Origin: Odobenus rosmarus divergens
Taxonomy: Eukaryota > Chordata > Mammalia > Carnivora > Odobenidae
Direction of reading: 5' to 3'
Assembly: GCF_000321225.1 (NCBI RefSeq)
Contig: NW_004450583.1
Span: 1,911,800 to 1,975,799 of the forward strand
DNA length: 64,000 nt
Of the stretch, positions 21,797 to 34,000 are shown piece by piece. Under the pieces are notes generated by a model that saw nothing but the letters and a program-made list of their open reading frames with translations, had not been told where the DNA came from and did not search any database. The first letter of the stretch is position 1, and each line of letters opens with the position of its first letter. The position numbers and the translations under genes are program-made.

Positions 21797-24481
21797 TGAA
21801 AGTGTTTTTAAAAACTTACTAACCTAATTTCTTTATTTTTTGGATTTGTATGAAACTTCAAAGTCTCCTGTTTCATGTAGTTTCTATGGCACAACAGAAG
21901 TATTAAATTGGCCCTAAAGCCTTTTATCATCTTTTTAATACACCTCTTTAGAGCAGGTTTTCACAGTGTTAGCTAAATATGGGTCTCTAACTATATGTAG
22001 TAGCATACAATTAAAGGACACATCCTGACCTGATGAAGCACATTAGTGGAGTGTGTCACGTTTTTAGGGCATTGCCACAGCAGGCTCAAAGACTTCCAGA
22101 AGGCTTCCTTGTGTAACTCATATTTTCTAGCAGCTAAAACACCAGTTTCAAAGCCTGTTTGTTAGCCTGATTGAGGGTGTAGAGAACTGGTGATATAAGA
22201 CGGGGGGAAAAAACTATAAGAGAAGATCATTTTGAGCAGTGTATGAGACAAAACCATACTGAAGGATAATGCTACAAGGATGGGAGTGACTTGGAACCCA
22301 TTGGTGGTAAGCTGTTTAAGAAAGGAGAAAGGCAGCAGAATAGAAAATAAAATGACAGAAGAAATCTGGCCTTTTTGTGTGTGAGATGAGCTTCCCAAAT
22401 TTGCTACATTGTTACTGCTACAGAGTTTGTAGCATGTGCTTGTTGGATATTCAAAGATGAAGTAATTTATTCAGAGCATATCTTGGGAAAAAGATGTATG
22501 TAGTGGGTGGGATGAAATCATCTGGGTATATATATGAACTAAAACAGCAAAATGATATTTTAATGGAATTTTATATATGTAATAACTTATATAAAATGAT
22601 ATGCATATATACATATAGTATGTATAAAATTTAGTGTTAAACTGCATAAAACGTGTAATTCCTTGGCCTTAGGGATGGCAATGTAGCTAGAAAGAGCTGA
22701 GTAAGAGAGACTTCTTGTAGCTCTACAGGATATAAGAATTAGACAGCCTTTTAAAACATACAGATCCTTATAGGTGGATGTGCTGTTAATTTCCTCAGAC
22801 TGAAAAGCTGTTGTGGATTGATAATATGAAAAACTCTGTTTGGAAACAAAATATGATTTAAGGCTTCCAAAAACTAGGATTGCTTTTTAGCAATTAAGAA
22901 ATATTTAGTGAGTGTTTCTTGCTGGCTGAGTATTTCTGATGGTGTAAGTGGTGCTCATGTAGTTAAGTATCTGCCTTTTTCAAGTGATCATGAGTCTTCG
23001 TGGCAAGAGTTTGTGTGGATAGGGGAAGAAAGTAGGACAGTAGCAGTTTTTCACTTTTTTCAGCATAAGTAAGCATAGAAGGTTTTTCATAGCCAGATAT
23101 GCATGTTATAAAGAAATGATAAACACCAAAATCAAGAATTATTTTATCTGGAAAGGGGGAGGAAGAGGATGATATCAGAGACGGACAGTCACTTGTATTG
23201 ATGTTTTGTTTTTGGCTTTTTAAAGCAAACTTTTAAAGTATAGTTTAACATATGTAGAGAAAAGTGTAGATCATGAGTATACAGCTTCTTGAATTTTTAT
23301 AAAGTAAACAGACCTGTATAACTAATACCCAGATTAAGAAACAGAACATCTGTGTTGGAATTATTTTATATTTTTTTCCAAGCTTGGTAATGGGCACATG
23401 GGTATTTCTTGTATCATTCTTTGTTGTTGTTATGCTTTAAAAAAGTTTGCCTACTGTGTTTTTTAAAAAATCATCTCAGAAGGAAATAGGATCTTCAGAA
23501 ATATGGAAAATGTCATAAAACCCACATGCTTTAGTAATTGAAAAAACGTACTTTAGGGGAATAGGGTTTTTTTGATGTAGGCCTTTGTCTCCTGTGTATC
23601 TTATAAACCTGATAGAGGCCCAAGTTACTGAAAGTTTTAAAATGGAAAAAGAACATAAACAGAACTGTGTGGATCAAAGTAGTAAAAATTATTAGTACTT
23701 CTTGAAACAGCACATTATTGGCCTTTTACAAGCCAGTATAAAGTTTGGGTCCTCAAATTTGTGAGTATATCAAAATGACAGTTTTCTTTTAAAAATTTTG
23801 TCACTGAAATCTCAGTGATAGTTTAAGAAGGAAATTGCTTATTTGGTTCTATAATGGTATATTCAAAGTATAGGGCAAACTGAACTATTAAGATACAGAT
23901 ATTTATATTTAGTTTACAGGCTTTATATCTGTTGTAGAAATTGTTATTTGCATAGTGGATAGAAATATGTTTAAGGAGTTTCCTAAAACTAGTTATCTAT
24001 CTGCCTTTGCGTTGTTTTTTGTTTTTGTTTTTGTTTTCTCATTTTGGAGAAGTTAGGAGATACTCGATCAAACATGAAGATTTCTGAAATTTGTTTTATT
24101 TTTATGCATTACATATCTTTCTATATCTCATTTTATGAAAAGCATTAATATATGATTTTTCTGAATTATTCCAACAGTAGGCTTTTTCTAATTAAATTAT
24201 GGTTGCTATGGTATGGAAAGGCCATTTGTAGAGTAATTTTTTGTAAAGATGTTTAGTCATTAGCCTTCTGCTGTTGGGTTTATATGCATAAAATTATTAG
24301 AATGTTAATCTACTGAAAACCAATCATTGAGTAATTTTTGTTCCTTTTACTCTCTTCTAGAAGCCAGTAGATCAATGTAAATAAATTATTGTTTCTGATA
24401 TGTTTACATGTATTTGGTCTTAAAAGGAGTTGTTAGGACACACTGAAGTTTCTGTTTTGTTTTCCTGTTTTCCCTGGACAG
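21797..24481. other. SAMD8: End of SAMD8 intron 1
   Basis: No Can-SINE. A short old L1 3' fragment, antisense, is likely at 23215-23370 (TATGTAGAGAAAAGTGTAG, AATACCCAGATTAAGAAAC). TA-rich simple sequence lies at 22530-22625. A second strong acceptor-like site ends at 24360. Confidence 0.45.
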
Positions 24482-25074
24482 GCAGTGGAGGAGGAAATGG
24501 CTGTTCCTAATCACCTCTGTATTCGTCGCTGGACTACCAAGCATGTAGCTGTTTGGCTAAAGGATGAAGGCTTTTTTGAATATGTGGACATTTTATGTAA
24601 TAAGCATCGACTTGATGGAATCACATTATTAACGTTGACTGAATATGATCTCCGGTCTCCTCCTCTGGAAATCAAAATCTTAGGGGACATTAAAAGGTTA
24701 ATGCTTTCAGTCCGAAAATTGCAGAAAATACATATCGATGTTTTAGAAGAGATGAGATACAACAGTGACAGTCCCATGGGTTCCATGACACCTTTCATCA
24801 GTGCTCTTCAGAGCGCAGAGTGGCTCTGTAATGGGGAGCCTTCACATGACTGTGATGGACCCATCACTGATTTGAATTCTGAACAGTACCAGTACATGAA
24901 TGGTAAAAACAAACATTCTATTCGAAGATTGGACCCAGAGTACTGGAAGACCATATTGAGTTGTATATATGTTTTTATAGTATTTGGGTTTACATCTTTC
25001 ATTATGGTTATAGTCCATGAGCGAGTGCCTGATATGCAGACTTACCCACCACTCCCAGATATCTTCTTAGACAG
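24482..25074 (+). CDS. SAMD8: SAMD8 exon 2, first coding exon (CDS from 24497)
   Basis: Acceptor TTTCCCTGGACAG|GCAG, leaving 15 nt of 5' UTR before ATG. A second AG four bases on (GCAG|TGG) could also serve. Encodes residues 1-192 and two bases of S193: [12 protein letters not shown] through [10 protein letters not shown]. Strong donor ACAG|GTAAGT. Confidence 0.95.
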
Positions 25075-28000
25075 GTAAGTTTTGTTTCTAGTTCCCAAGT
25101 TTGTAGAAAATTGCTATAACAGCAATTGTTAATAATGTATTTATGATAATTATGTTGTTTATCTTGGTTTGATATACACTTTCTGTTTACTTTATCTGGT
25201 AATATATAAAGATGTGCTTTGAAATTGCCTTTTTGTCCTAGAGTAAATTAGACCTTAAGCTTATGTGAGTGGGAAAGGCTACTGCTTAGTTTATTTTTTT
25301 TTTAATAGCTATATTATAGCTCCTTGGGCACTTCAGATTATAAAAGGGTTTCGTGGTATGTTTTCTCTAATAAATGAAATTTGGTTACATTTTTTTTATG
25401 ATGAACAGGGTTCAGCCTTTCCAAAAGTAGGGGGAGGGCTCCTCTATCACCACATAAATTGAAATTATCGTAAATAGTACAAACTGATTCATTGATAGTA
25501 TCTTGTTTTTATGAAATGCTGAGTATATAAAAAAGAATATAGTATATGCCTATGAAAAATAAGAATAGAACAAAATTCAAAACTATTAGTTTTTATATTG
25601 GTGATTTTTTAAAGCTTTTAAAGTTTGTAGAGCTTTCTTGTTTTTATAAAATGTTTTACCCTTCTGAAAGTGCCTTATAGTATATGTTTTTGTTTTTGTT
25701 TTTAAGATTTTATTTATTTGACAGAGAGAGATAGAGCAAGAGAGGGAGCACAAGTAGGGGGAGTGGGAGAGGGAGAAGCAGGCTTCCTGCTGAGCAGGGA
25801 GCCCGATGCAGGGCTCGATCCCAGGACCCCAGGATCATGACCTGAGCCGAAGGCAGACGCTTACCGACTGAACCACCCAGGCGCCCTTAGTATGTTTTTT
25901 AAAACGAAATGAATCAAAGTATCCATATTAAGATGTCAGAATGATGTACATATCACATTTTGTTCCTTTCAAACCCTGACTAAAAGTATAGTAAAGAGGT
26001 TTTTGTTTGTTTAAGTTGTAAGCCTACAAGGATGGGGCAGATAAGAGAGGAGAACGCAGTCATACATTTTTGGAAGTTTGAAAGTAGATGGATGAGTGGC
26101 AACTAACAGACCTAAAATAACCTAATTCTAAAACAGCAGTTAGGAAAACAGAACCAACCCAGTCTATGTTACAGATTTCTCAAAGTTCTGGATACTGCAG
26201 GTGAAAGGGTGGTGCTAAAATAAGAAGAATTGAGTGAAAACTGTTCAAGAAGCTGTTAGATCCCTATTCTATACAGTTTTCCCAACTATAAACAGAAGAA
26301 CTTAAGGAAGTAAGGAAGAAAGCATGTGGATATCTGGGGAAAGAGTATTCTAGGCAGAGGAAACGGCAAGGTGTAAAAATCCTGAATTGGTAGTATACTT
26401 AGCATGTTCAAGAAACAGCAAGTGAGAGATGGGGAGAACAGTTGGAGATGAAGTCTGAGAGGAGACAGGAATCCAGATTGTATAGTGACTTGTAGACCAT
26501 ATTATGGACTTTAGTTTTCATTCTGAATGAAAAGGGAAGCCGTTGGAAAGTATTTAAGAGAAGAGTACAGTGATCTAACTTCCATTTTAAAAGGTAACTG
26601 TAGTTGTTGTACTGAGAATAGCCTGGGTATGGATGTGGGTGTGGGAAAGCAGGGATTAAATTACTGAATTCATCTAGACAGAAATGAGGTGAACTGGATG
26701 AGGATAGTAGTGGGAGAGATGGTGTGAAAGAGTCAAGTTCTATTCATATATTTAGAAAGTGCAGCCAACAAGATTTGCTGATAGATTTGCGTGTAACATG
26801 TAAGAAAAAGAAAAGTCAAGGGTTACTCTTAAGATTTTTGACCTGAGTATCTGGAAGGATGGAGTTGCCCTTTACAGAGATGGGAAGATTGTGGAAGGAG
26901 CTGAGTTGGAAGGAAAAATAAGGATTTGGTTTTGGACATGTCAAGTTTGAGATATCTTTTACACAAAATCAGATGTCACATAAGAGATGGAAAGATGATT
27001 TCTTTCTCTGGATTTCAGAGACAGGCTGAAATTTGGAAGTTGCCAGAATAGGTAAAGCCATGTAAGACAAGGTCTTCTAGGGAATGAGTTTGGAAGAGGA
27101 AAGAAGATTGAAGATGGAGCCCAAGAACATTGTAACAGAAGTCTGAGAAGTTAGGCAAAACCAGCAAAGACAACTGAAAATGTCAGGGCAGAAAGAGAAA
27201 GTAGTATCCTGGAATCCAACTTAAAAAAAAAAAAGTATTATACGAGGGCAGGAATAATTAATAATTAACTGTGTCAAGTTCTGCTTGAGGGATCAAGTAA
27301 TGGATAATTGGCCACTGGATTTAGCAATGTGTTGGTTATCTGTGACCTTCACAAGAGTTAATAAGAACAAAAGCTAATTGTTATGGGTTCAAAAGAGAAT
27401 AGGAGACTTTCTGGAATTTACCTAAAGATATATATCCACAAATATGAAACAACATATATACAAAGTTATTCATTGTGACATTATTTGTAGTAATTGTAAA
27501 TATTGGAAATAATCTAAATGCTTATCCATGGAAAACTGGTTGAATATACTATAGTACATCTATATAGCAGAGTACTATTTAATCAAAGAAGAGTGAGGAA
27601 GATTTCTAAGAACTGATTTGAACTGGTTTTCAGTGTGGGGCAAGGAAAATATAAAATGAGTGAAACAGCTCTTGTTCCATAAAGCAAGGGAGTGCACAAA
27701 ACCAATGAAAGCATGTCAAAAGAGCATATGAGTTGGTTTAAAAGGACTTGTACTGATCAAACTGGGACAGTTGGAACATCAAAAACATAATGATGGTAGT
27801 GGATTCTAATATATTGAGTAAGAGAATCTGTGAATCCATAGTGATAAAACAAAAAGTGGTGGGTTGAGAGGGGATATTCTTCAAGAATAATACGAATAAA
27901 CATAGATGGCCTATTTTGCAACATCCAACGTAGTAATTGATTCAGGCAAGTCATCAGTAGATGCTGAACTCATTAGGTGAAAGGTCAAAGATACTCACAT

Positions 28001-31000
28001 AATCTGAAAATACCACACATATTACTTAATTACAGGGAGAAAAAGGTATACAATGGCATGATCTGACATGCATCGTTTTAACCACATGATCAAATGTAGC
28101 ATTGCTGTGGGACAAAGTGACATGTGCATTGGATGTGATGTTCACAACATCACCTATATAATAATCTTGCCCCCCAAAAATAGAACCTAAATCTAATCAT
28201 GAGGAACTTATCAGACAAATCCAGAATATAGAACAGTTCTGAGGCTGAGGTTTTATATAGGCTATAACCAAGGCATAGTAGGAGAAAGGAGGAAAACGGG
28301 CCTGGAAGAAAAATGAGGATCTTAGTTTTAAAGTATACAATTCAGTGGTTTTTAGTATATTTGCAGTTAGTGCAACCATCACCACTAATTCCAGGACATT
28401 TTCATCACCCCAGAAAGAAACTCCTATCCATTATCAGTCCCATTCCATTCCCTCCTCCCTCCAGTCCCTGGCAATCACTAATCTACTTTCTCTATCTGTG
28501 GATTTGTCTATTCTGGACATTTCATGTAAATGGAATCATACAATATGTGGCCTTTGTTTGTGATTGGCTTCTTTGATATTGCATAATGTCTTCAAGATTC
28601 ATCCATATAGTAGTATGTATCAGTACTTATTCCTCTTTATTACAGAATAATATTCCATTGTATGGATATACTACATTTTGTTTATTTGTTCATCAGTTGA
28701 TGAATGGTTGTTCACTTTTTGGCTACTGTTAATAATGCTGCTTATGAACATTTATGTACAAAGTTTTGTGTAGACCTATATGTGATTTTCAGTTTGCAGT
28801 GGGATTTGAAAGTTTTGCCTAACTCTCTATAGTGCCTCCCACTACAAATCTTCATGCTCTTAAGCATGTAAGCTTTATTCATAGGAGAATTATAGTTGGT
28901 GCTGTCAGTGTTCTTTTTCATTTTCTCAGATCTCTTTTTCATTTTCTTGCACACGGATACTCCCAACATCCAGCAAATGTGTCTCTGTTGAAGAGCTGCA
29001 TCTGAGCTGTTGAACACATTTTACCTGCTTGGAAAGAGAGGCAAACATGCTTAGGACTTTACATCCCACCAGCAACAGCCCTTAACCAATGACTGATGAG
29101 ATGGGGTATAAATATTTTCTCTTTACTCTGTTTGGGACAACTTTTAGGTCAGACCTACACTGTCTCACAAATTCTCCACAGGATTGAGCCATAGTTAACC
29201 CTTGACATAGTTACTCCACAGGGCTTTGTTTAGTATCTCACCCTTGCCTTGCTTACTTGCCTTCTTGACCTCATTTCCTCACTACACTAAGGTTTCTCTT
29301 GGAAACACTCCTACTCACTTTCACACTGGTCTTTGTTTCAGAGTCTGCTTCTAAAGCCTATGACACACAATTCCAAGACCTTCAGCACATCATAAATAGA
29401 AAATTAGGAGAAAGGGATGGATGCCTCTGTAGGCAGGCCCACTTAAAACAGTGAGAAGGGATAGCTGATAGCCATAAAAGCAAGGGAAGAACCAGAAGCA
29501 CTATAAAAAGCAAACATAAAAAAAGGAAAAACTAGTCTGGAGCTTAACCTTCATTTCTTAGTAGTCCCTGAGGTCATTACCATGTTCACTGCAATAATCA
29601 GTGTTCACAATCATGACTAAATGACCAAAGAAAATTAAATTTTTATCCAGAAAAAAAGAGGCATATCCATGTAATAATGCGTTTCAGAAAACTTTGCATC
29701 AAAATAAATAAGAGATACTGAATGAATAAACATTTCCTCACAACACTTCACTGAAATGACAGTAAAAGGAGATGAGGGGAAACCCTATAATCCCATGAAG
29801 GCAAGAACGGTGATAATGATGAAAATTTGGAAAGTAGAACGCTGAGTGCCTATTGTAAGATTGGGAATGTGAACTAGCAGTGTCCAAGAGGTGAGTTTAT
29901 TTGTATTTCAGAGCTCCAGAAAAACTCCCAAAACAGGTGGCACCAAGCACCTTTCACAACCAGGTACAGATAAGTATGGGAAAATTGGCTGAAAAGCAAT
30001 TTAAGAAGCTTTTAGACCTCTATTCCAACAGAAGGTAGGTGGTATATTCTCCAGACTAGTTAAATGTGAGGGACTCTGGGATACCATGCCCAGATGAGAA
30101 CAAAGGTACCTGTTTTCAGTATGTTTTCAAGGTGATTACTATAAATTTACATACTGATCACTGAGACTTCTAGCTCTCTTCCTTAAGTAGCCAGACTTCC
30201 CATTCCCACTCCCACCCAGTGCCAGTTCTCTAAGCAGAACAGATTCCTCTCCTTGGAAAACCTGCACAAGAGAAAAGGACTATAGATACTGATACTGTGG
30301 TGGGGGAGATATCTCCATCTCATCAACCAGACCTCTGCTCAGTCACTCTACAGTGAAACCCACAACATAAGCTCAGTCTGTGCACACAGAGCGTCAAATT
30401 ATTATTTTTTTAGTACTTCACTGTCAAATATGAATGGTCAGTCAAGAATGACCAGACATTTAAGGAAAACAGACCAATGCAAACAGAAAAAAGCAAAGTA
30501 GGAAACACAAAATAGGGAGCAGAAGAACACTTCAAAAAAATAAGCATATTCTCACAGATAAGAGATGTTGCATTTTACGAGACAGTAACAGTAGGCTATA
30601 AAAAAGGAAAATTCAGAGAAAAAAAAAGCTTTTGGAAAATAAAAAATGAAAGTAGAAATTTAAAATCCAGCAGAATAGCTGCAACATAGATTTGATGAAA
30701 TTGCCCAGTATGCAGAACAGATGAAAAGTAGCGGAGAGGGGCTCTTGGCTAGCTCAGTCAGTGGAGCATGCGACTCTTTATCTCGGAGTTGTGGGCTTAA
30801 GGCCCTTCATTGGGTGTAGAGATTACTTTAAAAAAAAAGTAGAGGAGAAAAGATAAGATCAGTCCAGTTGACCCAACAATAAATAGATATGGGTTCTAGA
30901 AAGAAAGCATAGAGAAGGGAAGGTATTATTTAGGGTATAATACAAGGAAATTTCCCAGATTCAAAGGATGTGACTTTCCAGATTGAAAGGGCCCACTGAG

Positions 31001-34000
31001 CACCCAGTACAAGAAATGGAGAATTTCAGAACACTGGGTTTAGACTGAAGATCCTAAAAGCTTCTTAAGGGACAGAACAAGTAACATACAAAGATTAGAA
31101 ATCCAAATAGCATGCAACTTCTTTACAGCAGTGAAGGCTAGAAGACAAGAGCAATTTTCTTTAACTTTCTGAGAGAAAATAAGGTCTAACCTAGAATTCT
31201 CTGTCCAGGCAAACTACCAGTTAGTTATAAGGCTAGACCCAAGGAAATTTTTAAGTTCGCAAGTCTTAAAATACTTACTTTCCAACCCCACAGCTACTAG
31301 AATTGCTAAAATGAAAAAAATTGGTAACAACGCCTGATGAGGATCCAGAGCACCTGATACTCTTCATATATTGCTGGTAGAGCTGCAAAGTGACAGAACT
31401 GCCTTTAAAAGTTTGACAGTTTCTTAAAAAGTTAGACATACCCTTAACATAGGACACAACAGTTTCTCTGCTAAGTGTTTACCTAAATATGTTCAAGCAA
31501 AGACTTATAGTGGTCTTTATTCAAAACCACCCAAAACTGGATATATCAAATATCCATCAAATATCCAAAATCCCCATCAACCAGTGAATGGTTAAAGAAA
31601 TTATAGGTAAAGAATGGATAAAGACTTATACATGGAATAACATGGGTAAATCTGAAATATATTATGCCAAGTGAAAATAGCCAGATACAAAAGGTATGTA
31701 GATAAATACTGTGTGATTCCATTTATATGCCATTCTGGGAAAGGCAGACCTGTATAGGAGAGAAATCAGTTGAGTGGTTGCCCCAGGGCTAGAAATGAGA
31801 GAGGGGATTGATTACAAAGGGACACAGGGGAGCTTTTTGAAGTGATGAAAATATTCTGTATCTTTATTGTGGTGGTGGTGGTTATATGACTGAATATGTT
31901 TGTCAAAACTCATTGAATTGTACACCCAACAGGGGTGATTTTTTCTGGTTGTTAATTAAACCTCAATAAAACTAACATTAAAAGCAAGTTTAGGGGGTGT
32001 CTGGGTGGCTCAGTCAGTTGAGCGTCCTGACTGTTGGTTTCTGCTCAGGTCATGATCTCAGGGTTGTGAGATGGAACACCGCATGGAGCTCCAAGCTGGG
32101 CATGGAGCCTGCTTAAGATTCTCTCTCTGTCCTTTCTCCCCCTTAAAAAAACAAACAACAACAACCAAGTTTATCCTTCACCTGTGTTTCTCAGAAAACG
32201 ACTAGAGGATACATACCATCAAAACTAAGGAGGAAACTGAAAAAGAGGAGAACATGGATTCAGGAAACAAAGAATCTAATACAGAAAAGAGGAATTTCCA
32301 AGATGAAGGTCAAGTTTTATTTCAAAAAAGAGCCATACAGGAGGACTAGAAAATGCAACCATACTAAATTGGGGGAAAAAGGAGAAGAGTTCTAGGAGAA
32401 ATTGCCCCAAAAGGAAAAATTGAAATTGATAGAATAGTTTGAAGATGAATGGTGATAGGCACACAAGAACAGAGCAAACTTAAAAAAAAAAAAAAAAAAA
32501 AAATATTTTAGCTCTAGAGAATTATAAGAATTTCTACTACAAGAAAGGGATTTAATCATTGTTCTTTACTGACTCAGCTGCAAATGATAATTACAAACTT
32601 AAGTAAAAGCCAAAAATTATTTTTTAAAAAATTGTGAAACAATATTGAGACTAGGGAAGAGAAAATGGGAGTGGGTCGCACAAATAAAACAAGAGTGAAA
32701 GTGATTGCCTCTGGGGAGCAAGAATTAGGTAGGGGGTGGGGCAGAAAACTTATTCTAAACATTGTAAAACTGTTTTATATATAAATATATATATACACAC
32801 ACACACATATGTTTTTGGACATGCATATATATGTATACATACAAATACAATTTTTTTAAATGTTTTAAAAGTTTGTATAGTTAAAAGTCACTTAAAGGAA
32901 TCTTTCTTTTAAAGATGTATTTATTTGAGGGGTTCGGGGCAGAGGGAGAAGGAGAGAGGGAATCTCAAGCCGACTCATGCTGAGCACAGAGCCTGAGACC
33001 ATGACCATGACCATGACCATGACCATGACCATGACCATGACCATGTCCTGAGCTGAAACCAGGAGTCAGATGCTCAACCGACTGAGCCATCCAGGCACCT
33101 CAGGAATCTTTCTTTTATCTGAAAATTTCTGATACGTGAAATAACCCTTTCCTCAGTAATGCAATAAGGCAGCAGTGGATTAAAAATACAGAAGAGGAGT
33201 CTTATTTCTGAGGTAATAAATAAAAGATAAGTCCCTGACTAAAGATGATTGACTATCTTTACTTACTCTGAATAAGGTTTGGAGTAGACTGTTAATATCT
33301 TTCAGATTTCATGTTTTCTTTTTAATAAATACCTTTATTTCCTTAGTTATAAAATTAACACATTATTGTACAAGAATTTTTAGTGGAAATGTACAAAGAA
33401 TAAAAATAAGACAATAATCCTACCAGATGACCTGTTTGCACTAACTCATTTTCACCTTTACCCCGTTCCCTCCTCTGTCTTCTTTTTCTCCTCCTCCTCC
33501 TTCTCTTTTTATATATTTATTTATTAAGATTTTATTTTTAAGTAATCTCTACACCCAGTGTGGGGCTCAGACTTACAACCCTGAGATCGAGTCGCGTGCT
33601 CCACGGACTGAGCCTGCCAGGCGCCCTCTCTCTTTCTTTTTAAATTAAGAAATGTGGCATGTATTTTACTAATGAATAACCACAAGAGCTGTGGATTTGG
33701 TGAAGAAAGAGGAGTCAGTGGAAAAGAGAAGAAAACAGGGATATAAAACAAAGGAGGGCAGAGACAAAGGAGTAAAGCAAAACAAAAACTCTATTTACTG
33801 CCTCTAAAACAAAACCAAGTTTATTACAAGAAAAAAAAAAGAGTCAAGTTCAAGCCCTGATTCTTCAGTTAGCACATCATGCAAGAATTGAAACTTTTCC
33901 CATTGATGTTTGTGGGCAGTTCTGCATCCAGGTCTATCATGCTGCAGGGAGGAAGAAAAGGGTTGTAACCTCTTCACAGAGAACCATTAATTGGGAATCA

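Noticed and set aside
24485..24496. GTG at 24485 as a possible SAMD8 start adding four residues
   Set aside because: GTG is not a normal start in mammals; the ATG at 24497 has a good Kozak context and matches the known protein start.
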